Assembly (NCBI RefSeq): GCF_003987015.1
Contig: NZ_PIPQ01000005.1
Coordinates: 62,001 to 126,000 of the forward strand
Direction: 5' to 3'
Source: Aliidiomarina taiwanensis
Lineage (GTDB): Bacteria > Pseudomonadota > Gammaproteobacteria > Enterobacterales > Alteromonadaceae
DNA: 64,000 nt
Numbering within the stretch: the stretch's first letter is position 1; each line of letters starts with the position of its first letter. The notes beneath the pieces are model-generated. The model was not told the DNA's origin and did not search any database. It was given only the letters and a program-made list of their open reading frames with translations. A program made the translations under genes and the position numbers. This document shows positions 36,156 through 42,989 of this stretch, piece after piece.

Positions 36156-36899
36156 GTGAGTAGGAAAAAATTCATAGAAGCGCAGGGCGCTACTTGCAAA
36201 AACTGGACATGGAGCTGGTCATTCATCAATGAGGATAAGAAAATCATCATATTTGGCGCATGGGACACTAATACTGATGGTGATACGTCGCTCATTCTGA
36301 GTGATACATGGGAATACAGCGCAAGGGGAAGGAAGCAGCCTGCGTATGAGCAGTCCAGAGAGCATATCCGGTTAATTGAGGAAGAGGGATATGAGCTTCA
36401 AACATTTCCAATTATCTACTCTGATGCAAATAAAGATGAGAATGGAGTGGGCCCGGCAAAAATAGATGGTTTTATTCCTGAACTTTCAAATAAAATATTG
36501 AAACGCGTCGGTGACAAATGGTATGCCTCCGATGGCGTAATGGGAAATCAACTGGCCGAGGAAGTAGACAGTCCGGAGAATTACATTGAGGGTGCGTCTA
36601 GAACAGTTTCAGTCAATACCTATGAAAGAAGTGCCGATGCACGAGCCAAGTGTGTTGCTCACTATGGCTATAGCTGTTCCGTATGTGGTTTTGACTTTGA
36701 GGCGGTGTATGGGCAGATCGGCGAGAAGTACATCCATGTGCACCATATAGTGCCGCTCTCTGAAATAAGACAAGAGTATGTGCTTGATCCTGTGAAGGAT
36801 CTCATTCCCGTTTGTGCTAATTGCCATGCAATCATTCATCGGACAAGGCCAGCTTTATCAGTTGAACAGCTTAAGGCGCATCTGACCAAGAGTGAGTAA
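36156..36899 (+). CDS. HNH endonuclease with an N-terminal head domain, possible type IV restriction enzyme (cassette)
   Basis: 247 aa. The C-terminal HNH domain (residues ~150-240) has CVAHYGYSCSVCGFDFEAVYG, the catalytic HVHHIVPLSE and DLIPVCANCHAIIH: zinc cysteines and HNH residues are complete. The N-terminal ~120 residues (TWSWSFINEDKKIIIFGAWD, then PAYEQSREHIRLIEEEGYELQ) form a separate domain, perhaps a reader of modified DNA as in ScoMcrA-like enzymes; I do not recognise it with certainty. GTG start at 36156 with a weak ribosome site. Flanked by attC sites on both sides. Restriction of modified phage DNA is an inference. Confidence 0.8.
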   Translation: MSRKKFIEAQGATCKNWTWSWSFINEDKKIIIFGAWDTNTDGDTSLILSDTWEYSARGRKQPAYEQSREHIRLIEEEGYELQTFPIIYSDANKDENGVGPAKIDGFIPELSNKILKRVGDKWYASDGVMGNQLAEEVDSPENYIEGASRTVSVNTYERSADARAKCVAHYGYSCSVCGFDFEAVYGQIGEKYIHVHHIVPLSEIRQEYVLDPVKDLIPVCANCHAIIHRTRPALSVEQLKAHLTKSE

Positions 36900-36902
36900 A
36901 AC

Positions 36903-36974
36903 ACGTAACAAGGCGCTGCTGTCGGAAAAATTTTCCGCTGCGCTACAAATTTTCCGCAGAGCGCGGCGTTAGAA
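36903..36974 (+). repeat. attC site, right arm (R3)
   Basis: Opens ACGTAACAAGGCGCTGC and closes GCGCGGCGTTAGAAG, about 72 bases, with AATTTTCCGCTGCGC in the middle as in R1. Confidence 0.88.
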
Positions 36975-37002
36975 GCCAAAGAAACAATGGAGTAAACATC
37001 AA

Positions 37003-37953
37003 GTGCCGATTTTCGATATTTCAGGAGACAAGCTATCTGCTGTTGAGCAGAAGAACTTTGCTCTAGAAAAGGATTTGCAGTCCCTGATAGAGAAAAACCT
37101 TGAAACGGTCTTCAATTGCAGATTCGTTGCCAGTGAGTTTTCAACCGGTGCACAGCACGCAGGTCGAATTGATAGTCTCGCTCTATCAGAAGAAGACAAT
37201 CCGGTGATTATCGAGTACAAAAAAGTCGAATCATCAGAGCTTATTAATCAAAGCCTTTTTTACTTGTATTGGATTCAAGATCACAAGGGTGATTTTGAGA
37301 TCGCGGTACAAAAGCGGTTGGGAAATGGTGTAAAGGTAGATTGGTCTGATGTTAGGGTTATATGCATTGCACCAAACTATAAGAAATATGATTTGCATGC
37401 CGTTCAGGTTATGGGCGCAAACATTGAACTATGGAAATATCGCTTATTTTCAAACAACTCTCTTTATCTGGAAGAAGTTTTTCATACTGCAAAATCATCG
37501 GCAGTAACAACGTCTTCGTCCACATCTGATAATGGATACAAAAATCCTGTTATGGTAGAGGCTGGCAAAAAAGCCGCGCTAACCCGAGCCACGGCAACCT
37601 ATACCTTTGATGAAAGGCTCGAAGGAAAAAGTGAGGAAATCCAAGAGTTAACAGCAACTATACGAGAGTTTATCATTGGCCTTGATGAATCAATTGAAGA
37701 AGTCCCGAAAAAATTCTACGTTGCTTACAAAATCTCCCAGAACATCGCTTGTATGGAAGTTAAGGGTAAAAACATCAAGCTGTTCTTAAAGCTCAAGCCT
37801 TCGGATATTCCAAAGGGAACTAAAAATTATCGAGATGTAACATCAATAGGCCATTACGGTACTGGTGATGTTGAGTTCACCGTATCTTCGGAGGCGGAAT
37901 TTGAACCAGTTAAAGAGTTTATAGCAATGGCGTATAACAAGGTTGGTGGCTAA
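37003..37953 (+). CDS. PD-(D/E)XK-like nuclease-fold protein with a DUF5655-like C-terminus (cassette)
   Basis: 316 aa. Residues ~20-130 show a restriction-endonuclease-like core: LQSLIEKNLETVF, then GRIDSLALSEEDNPVIIEYK, i.e. Asp...Glu-x-Lys, and QSLFYLYWIQDHKGDFE. The C-terminal ~115 residues (EEIQELTATIREFIIGLDESIEEVPKKFYVAYK to the end, with NIACMEVKGKNIKLFLKLK) match the DUF5655 type. A Ser/Thr-rich linker lies between (~165-180). GTG start at 37003. Such proteins occur in cassettes and near defence genes; the reaction has not been shown from sequence. It directly follows the HNH cassette. Confidence 0.75.
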   Translation: MPIFDISGDKLSAVEQKNFALEKDLQSLIEKNLETVFNCRFVASEFSTGAQHAGRIDSLALSEEDNPVIIEYKKVESSELINQSLFYLYWIQDHKGDFEIAVQKRLGNGVKVDWSDVRVICIAPNYKKYDLHAVQVMGANIELWKYRLFSNNSLYLEEVFHTAKSSAVTTSSSTSDNGYKNPVMVEAGKKAALTRATATYTFDERLEGKSEEIQELTATIREFIIGLDESIEEVPKKFYVAYKISQNIACMEVKGKNIKLFLKLKPSDIPKGTKNYRDVTSIGHYGTGDVEFTVSSEAEFEPVKEFIAMAYNKVGG

Positions 37954-37956
37954 TGG

Positions 37957-38027
37957 CTTCTAACAAGTTGCTGCACGCGGAAAATTACTCGCTGCGCTCC
38001 CAATTTTCAGGTGAGCAAGGCGTTAGG
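37957..38027 (+). repeat. attC site, right arm (R4)
   Basis: Opens CTTCTAACAAGTTGCTGC and closes GAGCAAGGCGTTAGGC, 71 bases; CGCGGAAAATTACTCGCTGCGC resembles R1 and R3. Confidence 0.85.
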
Positions 38028-38073
38028 CAAATATAAGGAGTTAACGTGTCTTTCGAAAAAAAAGGAAGCTGCA

Positions 38074-38400
38074 ATGCAGGAGCTCAAAGAGCCCGGCATC
38101 TGGAAGTCGAATAGTATGCCACCGGCGCTGATTATTCTCTGGAAGCTAGGCGTCAAAGCTAAGCCTCCGCATTACAATAGCTTTCTGACGAACGCGCTCT
38201 CAACGGGGCTATGGTTTGCTGCTGCCTGGGGAGTCCTGATGTGGCTTGTCCAGTGGCGCTCCATGGGTTTACCCGTATCTGGCGCCATAGCCTCCGCGTT
38301 AGTCGCGGGCGTCTTCTTCGGCCTTGCTATGGCCGCCTACTACAAGTCGTCCGCTCGGAAGCATCAACTTGCTAATTGGGTAGATTTACCCACGGAATAG
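38074..38400 (+). CDS. DUF6404-like membrane protein with frameshifted N-terminus (cassette)
   Basis: 108 aa from the ATG at 38074. DUF6404-type, common in marine integron cassettes: ELKEPGIWKSNSMPPALIILWKLGVKAKPPHY, then two transmembrane helices (~45-65 and ~72-93, SGAIASALVAGVFFGLAMAAYY) and HQLANW. A better start exists upstream: GTG at 38046 behind TAAGGAG reads MSFEKK, the family's usual opening. That frame breaks at a run of eight A (38056-38063), and with seven A it would continue into KEAAMQEL. So the gene is either frameshifted or starts internally at 38074, behind AAGGAAG. Confidence 0.7.
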   Translation: MQELKEPGIWKSNSMPPALIILWKLGVKAKPPHYNSFLTNALSTGLWFAAAWGVLMWLVQWRSMGLPVSGAIASALVAGVFFGLAMAAYYKSSARKHQLANWVDLPTE

Positions 38401-38402
38401 GG

Positions 38403-38515
38403 GATGCCTAACCAAGCGAAGCAGGCGGATAATTTGAAGCGGCTTTCCGCTTCGCTCCCCCCTCTGGCAGGATAGTTGTCACTACTTAAAAATTAACCAG
38501 TTGGGGCGTTAAACC
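38403..38515 (+). repeat. attC site, right arm (R5, long)
   Basis: Opens GATGCCTAACCAAGCG and closes AGTTGGGGCGTTAAACC, about 112 bases; AAGCGGCTTTCCGCTTCGCT gives a stem in the middle. Confidence 0.8.
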
Positions 38516-38577
38516 TATTGTCGCATCTACCAGACTATGACGTAATACATTGTAGTTTCAAGTTCAGGGAGTATGTT

Positions 38578-38850
38578 ATGGGTGTCACCACAGTTCGTCT
38601 CCAAGCCGATGTTGAACAGCACCTAGAAGCTATCGCAGCTAGGCTGCAGCGCAGCAAAGGTTGGGTAATTAACCAAGCACTGTCGGAATACATAGAAAAG
38701 CAGCTGCTTGAGCAAGAGCGGTGGAAACAAACGTTAGAGGCAATGGAGTCTGCCGCCCAAGGCAAGGTTGTTGATGCCAGCGAGGTGCATAGCTGGCTTA
38801 ATAGTTGGGGAGGCGAGAACGAGCAGGATGCACCGAGGTCAGGTAAGTGA
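38578..38850 (+). CDS. ParD/RHH-type antitoxin (cassette)
   Basis: 90 aa. Ribbon-helix-helix protein: GVTTVRLQADVEQHLEAIAARLQRSKGWVINQALSEYIEKQ (residues 2-42). The C-terminal part (AMESAAQGKVVDASEVHSWLNSWGG) is typical of the ParD/RelB branch and would cover the toxin. The start at 38578 follows AGGGAG by 6 bases; a longer frame from 38518 lies close to the attC. It overlaps the toxin by four bases (GTGA). Confidence 0.9.
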   Translation: MGVTTVRLQADVEQHLEAIAARLQRSKGWVINQALSEYIEKQLLEQERWKQTLEAMESAAQGKVVDASEVHSWLNSWGGENEQDAPRSGK

Positions 38851-39128
38851 AACTGGTTTACGCGGATGAAGCCATCGAAGAATTGAAGCGTTTGCGGGAA
38901 TGCATTGACGTCCACAATCCATCGGCGGCAGCAAAAATTGCCACCGAACTGGTTGGCAAAATCGCACTGCTCCCAGACTTCCCCGAAATGGGCACGCCCG
39001 TTGAAATGGCTCCGGTGTCAGACTCCGTTCGAGATATGGCTTTTGGAAAATACGTCGTTCGATACTCACTTCATGCCAGTTCCATCATCATTCTCCGGGT
39101 ATGGCATGGCCTTGAAGGTGAACGATAG
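38847..39128 (+). CDS. ParE/RelE-family toxin (cassette)
   Basis: 93 aa. ParE-like toxin: KLVYADEAIEELKRLRECIDVHNPSAAAKIATELVGKIALLPDFPEMGTPVEMAP, then DMAFGKYVVRYSLHASSIIILRVWHGLEGER. The FPxMG turn and the C-terminal IIILRVWHG...R are typical. GTG start inside the antitoxin's stop region. No attC follows; only 28 bases separate it from the next gene. Confidence 0.9.
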   Translation: MKLVYADEAIEELKRLRECIDVHNPSAAAKIATELVGKIALLPDFPEMGTPVEMAPVSDSVRDMAFGKYVVRYSLHASSIIILRVWHGLEGER

Positions 39129-39156
39129 TAATTTAACCAGGCACTCCGGAGTAAAG

Positions 39157-39603
39157 ATGCATACTGCTAGTAATAAATACCTTCTTGCTGCGTCGATATG
39201 TTGTTTCGCCACTGCACTTGTTCATTTGGGCTGTATTGTATTTGGAGGCGATTGGTATCGTTTCTTTGGTGCTGGCGAACAAATGGCTCAGATGGCAGAG
39301 CAAGGGCTTTGGTATCCGACCATTGTCACTTCTGCTCTTGTCATAGTGCTTTTGGTGTGGGGGTTTTATGGGCTGTCGGGTGCGGGCTTAATTAAACGGT
39401 TACCTCTAACAAAATTAGCGTTAATCCTCATTGCCAGTATATTTTTAATTCGTGGCGTTTCCTTTGTTAAATTAATGCCAATGTTCCCAGAAAACAGTCT
39501 GACGTTTTGGTTCATTAGTTCTGGTTTCTGTTTGTTTATTGGCGGCCTGTTTGCCCTAGGCTCTTGGCAGCAGTGGTCCGCTTTAGGTGCAAGCAATTCC
39601 TAA
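39157..39603 (+). CDS. Four-helix membrane protein of unknown function (last right-arm cassette)
   Basis: 148 aa with four transmembrane segments (residues ~8-30, 52-74, 84-101, 115-137). FGGDWYRFFGAGEQMAQMAEQGLWYPT lies between segments 1 and 2. The pattern is shared by small conserved membrane proteins in marine bacteria, but I have no family name. The start at 39157 follows CGGAG. It has no attC in front of it, only TTTAACCAGGC like the first half of one. It therefore shares a cassette with ParDE or a site was lost. Confidence 0.7.
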   Translation: MHTASNKYLLAASICCFATALVHLGCIVFGGDWYRFFGAGEQMAQMAEQGLWYPTIVTSALVIVLLVWGFYGLSGAGLIKRLPLTKLALILIASIFLIRGVSFVKLMPMFPENSLTFWFISSGFCLFIGGLFALGSWQQWSALGASNS

Positions 39604-39688
39604 CCAGACACATCACTCACTTCCGTTGGCCGCTGGTACGCCAACGCTCGCTGAACTGCTAACCTCCGGCGTTTAGCCAGCCGTTATT
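39597..39688 (+). repeat. Terminal attC-like site, right arm (R6)
   Basis: Opens TCCTAACCAGACACATC (with the last gene's stop) and closes with CGGCGTTTAGC and CAGCCGTTATTAC. GTTGGCCGCTGGTACGCCAAC is an internal hairpin. It abuts the stop codon of the response regulator gene, marking the end of the array. Confidence 0.6.
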
Positions 39689-40283
39689 ACAACCAGCCCT
39701 TTTGGTGGGCTATACGTGCGGCTTCGGTGCGGTTATGGGCATGCAGTTTGCTCATGGCTTCCGACAAATAATTGCGGGCGGTGCCTTCGGCAATAAACAA
39801 GGCTTCGGCAATTGCGGCGGTGCTTAGTCCTTCGCCAGCTAAGCGTAGGGCTTTACGCTCTTTATCGGTTAATGGGTCTTGGTCGTCTAGGGCTTGTAGC
39901 AGCAGCTCATTGCTAATCACTTGTTGCCCGTTTTGAATGTTGAGCAGCGACTCCACCAGCACTTCAATGGGGGCGTCTTTCAACAAAAACCCGTTCACCC
40001 CTTCCGCAATGGCCCGCTTTATGTAGCCAGAACGGTTGAAGGTGGTAATCACAACCGTTAGCAAGTGCGGCTGATGCTGCTTTGCCCACCGCAACAGCTC
40101 CAGCCCGGTCATGTGGGGCATTTCAATGTCCGTTAGCAGTATGTCGTAATGGTTTTGTTCTAATAATGCTTTGGCTTGGGCGCCGTCTACAGCTTCGTCT
40201 ACCTGATAGTCCGACTCCAGCCTGAGCAAGCTGGCTAAGGCGGTACGCACCATGGTTTGGTCTTCTGCTAATAACAGTTTCAT
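39687..40283 (-). CDS. LuxR-family response regulator (DesR-like)
   Basis: 198 aa. The N-terminal receiver domain has the acidic pair at LLAEDQ, the phospho-acceptor Asp in DILLTDIEMPHMTG (about residue 53), VVITTFNRSGYI and the Lys in GVNGFLLKDAP. The C-terminal NarL/LuxR-type HTH (~135-198) reads PLTDKERKALRLAGEGLSTAAIAEALFIAEGTARNYLSEAM. It is 2 bases behind its kinase gene. It probably controls the divergent ABC genes through the palindromes at 41421-41452. Confidence 0.92.
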   Translation of the reverse strand: MKLLLAEDQTMVRTALASLLRLESDYQVDEAVDGAQAKALLEQNHYDILLTDIEMPHMTGLELLRWAKQHQPHLLTVVITTFNRSGYIKRAIAEGVNGFLLKDAPIEVLVESLLNIQNGQQVISNELLLQALDDQDPLTDKERKALRLAGEGLSTAAIAEALFIAEGTARNYLSEAMSKLHAHNRTEAARIAHQKGWL

Positions 40284-40285
40284 GG

Positions 40286-41362
40286 CTAGGCTTCCCCTGT
40301 TTCTTGTAAGGTCTTTGGTACTTGCAGGGCCACGGCATAGCCTTGATCTGTCGCTATATTCACGTCGCCACCGAGCATTTCAATGCGTTCGCGCACGCCT
40401 TGCAAGCCATTGCCAGCATGGTACGCAACGCAGTGGCCGTCATCGACCACTTGAATAGAATAGGTTTGCTGGTTTTCATGGAAGGTTATATGGCAGGTTT
40501 CACCTTCGCTGTGGCGAATAATATTGGTCACAAGTTCAGTTAACGCCAAGACAATACCGGTTTCTAAGGGCCCGTCGAGTTGCGGTGGTGCCCCATGAAC
40601 TTGAGTCGCAAAACCGGCTTCTTGTAGCCGCTGCTCTAACCGATTTAATTCCAGCTGCAAGCCACCGGCACGATAACCAGAAACACTCTTTCGGACTTGG
40701 CTTAAGCTGGTGCGAGCGATGCTACTTAATTCACTTAACTGTTGTTGGGCGGCGGGTATATCGCGCTTTTCTAACTGCTTTTCAGCGAGGTCGGCTTTTA
40801 AAATAATACTCGAAAGGGTGTGGCCTAAAATGTCATGTAGGTCGCGGGCAATGCGTTCGCGCTCTACCGAACGAGCCAAGCGTTCTATTTCTTCTTCACT
40901 GCGCTGCTCTTGCATTTGGTGGCGGCAACGAATGCGCTCGATTCGACCAAACAAGCTCACTGTGAGCACAATAACAATGCCGTAGTGGAAAAATAACTCC
41001 CACGGGGTTCCCGGCCCAAATTGAAAATATACCAGGGTGGCCACTAAACCCACAATCAGCGGTAACGCCAGCTTCCAGCTGTAAGCAAAGGCAATAAAAA
41101 AGCCCACATAGCTAAATAACGCAATTGAGCCGCTGTTCATAGGCGTGACAGCACACGCAAGCCCATACATGCCCAATAAAGGCCACTTCATGTGCTTGTT
41201 TGGCACGCGGTAGCAGTAAAAGTACAAGCCGACAAAAACCAACAGCACCAGCACCTGTACCGCAATTTGCCAGGCAACGTACGGGAACATAAACAAAGGC
41301 AATATAAAAAAGCCTAAGTTAAATAAGTAAACCCACGCGTATTTGTCGTTGGCTTTTTGCAT
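40286..41362 (-). CDS. Sensor histidine kinase (DesK-like, HisKA_3)
   Basis: 358 aa. The N-terminal half holds five or six transmembrane segments (residues ~8-140), as in DesK thermosensor-type kinases. The phospho-acceptor motif is ERERIARDLHDILGHTLSSIILKADLAEK near residue 170. The HATPase_c domain (~260-350) has LTELVTNIIRHSEG, VVDDGH and GNGLQGVRERIEMLGG. The signal is unknown; the all-membrane sensor suggests a membrane or lipid-related cue. Confidence 0.92.
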   Translation of the reverse strand: MQKANDKYAWVYLFNLGFFILPLFMFPYVAWQIAVQVLVLLVFVGLYFYCYRVPNKHMKWPLLGMYGLACAVTPMNSGSIALFSYVGFFIAFAYSWKLALPLIVGLVATLVYFQFGPGTPWELFFHYGIVIVLTVSLFGRIERIRCRHQMQEQRSEEEIERLARSVERERIARDLHDILGHTLSSIILKADLAEKQLEKRDIPAAQQQLSELSSIARTSLSQVRKSVSGYRAGGLQLELNRLEQRLQEAGFATQVHGAPPQLDGPLETGIVLALTELVTNIIRHSEGETCHITFHENQQTYSIQVVDDGHCVAYHAGNGLQGVRERIEMLGGDVNIATDQGYAVALQVPKTLQETGEA

Positions 41363-41420
41363 GTGTATGGCTCCTTGCTTTTGTATTTTTCATTATGGAA
41401 GCCAAGCGCTTTGAACACCA

Positions 41421-41452
41421 GTGACATTTGTCACCCACATTTGCTGACAAAT
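41421..41452. promoter_or_regulatory. Inverted repeats in the divergent promoter region (candidate response-regulator operator)
   Basis: ATTTGTCA (41426-41433) and TGACAAAT (41445-41452) form a perfect 8-base inverted repeat over 11 bases. GTGACA-TT-TGTCAC (41421-41434) overlaps the first arm. They lie midway between the kinase and ABC transporter starts. Confidence 0.6.
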
Positions 41453-41520
41453 CCTACTAAGCAGGCCGTGCTTTTCTTTATAAGCTTGTTCCATCTTCAT
41501 TACCAAACAAAGGACAGCTT

Positions 41521-42249
41521 ATGTTGACCCATGCAGTGAAAGTACAGGCACTTTCAAAACACTATGGCAACCACACGGCCTTAGACAATGTAAGCCTAAG
41601 CATTCCAACGCAATGCATTGTGGCTATTCTTGGCCAAAACGGTGCTGGCAAAACCAGCTTTATTAACAGCGTGCTGGGGCTGCATAGCTACCAAGCAGAG
41701 CATATTTCCATTCTTGGCGAGTTGGTGACTGGGCAAGGTCGCCCTGCGGCACTGCGCAATAAAATGGGTGTTATGATGCAAATGGGCAACTTAAATGCCC
41801 ATTTAACGGTAGCCGAACAGCTGGACTTATTCTGCAGCTATTACAGCCACGGGTACACGCCCAATGAACTGATAGCCCTATGCAACCTAAGCACTATAAA
41901 GCACCAGCGCTTTGGCCGCTTGTCAGGAGGGCAGCGCCAACTAGTGCTGTTCGCCATTGCTTTAATTAGCAAGCCGCAGCTGCTTTTTCTTGACGAGCCT
42001 AGCGCCGGCATGGACATTGAAGTGCGCCAGCAGCTTTGGCAGCACATTCGCACCCTGCGCGACAATGGCTGCAGCATAGTACTGACCACCCACTACATTG
42101 AAGAAGCCGAGCTCCTTGCCGATCGCATTGTCATGTTACACCAAGGCTCTGTTTTGGCCGACGCCACACTGGCTGAGTTTACTGCCCAGCACCCATCCCT
42201 TGAACAAACCTACATGCACCTGATTCAGCAGGAGACAGCCCATGCGTAA
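41521..42249 (+). CDS. ABC-2 type exporter, ATP-binding subunit
   Basis: 242 aa. Walker A GQNGAGKTSFINSVLG (residues ~38-53), Q-loop MMQMGNLN, signature LSGGQRQLVLF, Walker B LLFLDEPSAGMD, and the switch His in TTHYIEEAE. It belongs to the DrrA/NodI/CcmA-type exporters. Regulated probably by the divergent two-component pair, it forms a half-set with the permease downstream (8-base overlap). The cargo is unknown. Confidence 0.93.
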   Translation: MLTHAVKVQALSKHYGNHTALDNVSLSIPTQCIVAILGQNGAGKTSFINSVLGLHSYQAEHISILGELVTGQGRPAALRNKMGVMMQMGNLNAHLTVAEQLDLFCSYYSHGYTPNELIALCNLSTIKHQRFGRLSGGQRQLVLFAIALISKPQLLFLDEPSAGMDIEVRQQLWQHIRTLRDNGCSIVLTTHYIEEAELLADRIVMLHQGSVLADATLAEFTAQHPSLEQTYMHLIQQETAHA

Positions 42250-42979
42250 CCTTGCCGTGTACCAAAAAGAAGCCTTTTACGACGTATTAAGCCTGAGCCG
42301 AACGCCTGCATTTTACTTGCCCGCGCTGCTGTTCCCTTTGGTGTTTTATGTTTTTTTTGGCGTGCTATTAAACTACAGCGGCAACAGCAGTAGCTATATG
42401 TTGGTGTCGTACCTTTGCTTTGGCGTTATGGGACCGGCGCTATTTAATTTTGCCAGCGCCGTAGCCAGCGACCGCGTGCAAGGTTGGTTAACCTTGAAGC
42501 AACTTTCGCCTATGCCCTTGTCCGCCTATGTGCTGGCGAAGTACTTTAGCAGTTTGGTGTTCTCGCTTATTATTGCACTTACACTCTTTGTTGTAGCGGC
42601 CGTATTTGCTGACGTGCAACTAGAAGTGTGGCAGTGGGCTAGCTTGCTTGCTATTGCTTTACTTGGCACCTTTCCTTTCGCGCTGATTGGCTTGTTACTG
42701 GGCCTATGTTTTTCTGACAAAGCCGCCCCTGCTGTGGTGAACCTAGTGTATTTGCCCATGGCCTTTTTGTCTGGCCTGTGGGTTCCTGTGATGTACTTAC
42801 CTAGCGGTATTCAGTTTTTAGCGCCGGCCTTACCCGCTTACCACTTTTCGCAACTTAGCTATGCGGTGATTGGTGCTCAGCAAAGCGCGAGTTTATGGGG
42901 CCATGTGCTTTATTTAGTGGCCTTTAGCGCCCTTCTGTTTGCCGCCATCGCTTGGCGTTATAACCGCCTGTATAAATAA
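42242..42979 (+). CDS. ABC-2 type exporter, membrane subunit
   Basis: 245 aa with six transmembrane segments (residues ~23-45, 58-80, 103-125, 138-160, 170-190, 218-238). The ABC-2 features are SRTPAFYLPALLFPLVFYVFFGVLL at the N-terminus and LPMAFLSGLWVPVMYLPSGIQFLAPALPAYHF near 170-200. The start overlaps the ATPase gene by 8 bases. Together the two would form a 2+2 exporter. DesKR-linked ABC-2 systems export lipids or antimicrobial compounds in other bacteria; no specific cargo can be inferred here. Confidence 0.9.
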   Translation: MRNLAVYQKEAFYDVLSLSRTPAFYLPALLFPLVFYVFFGVLLNYSGNSSSYMLVSYLCFGVMGPALFNFASAVASDRVQGWLTLKQLSPMPLSAYVLAKYFSSLVFSLIIALTLFVVAAVFADVQLEVWQWASLLAIALLGTFPFALIGLLLGLCFSDKAAPAVVNLVYLPMAFLSGLWVPVMYLPSGIQFLAPALPAYHFSQLSYAVIGAQQSASLWGHVLYLVAFSALLFAAIAWRYNRLYK

Positions 42980-42989
42980 GGAGCCTGCC

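Larger units (their letters stand above)
30290..39690. mobile_element. Bipolar chromosomal integron: integrase gene with cassette arrays on both sides
   Basis: The integrase gene (33750-34732) is flanked on both sides by related attI-like sites in inverted orientation. Leftward of it, all genes lie on the - strand; rightward, all lie on the + strand. Both sets are separated by attC-like sites that start with an AAC core and end with GCGTTA. The left end is at a truncated attC near 30300. The right end is at an attC abutting the response regulator gene at 39687. Cassette contents (toxin-antitoxin pairs, orphan small proteins, nucleases) are typical of chromosomal integrons. Normally only one side carries cassettes. 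Confidence 0.85.

Noticed and set aside
35592-39690. Right-arm repeats as a CRISPR array
   Set aside because: Repeats are 70-112 bases, imperfect, palindromic and separated by full genes; no short spacers or cas genes occur.
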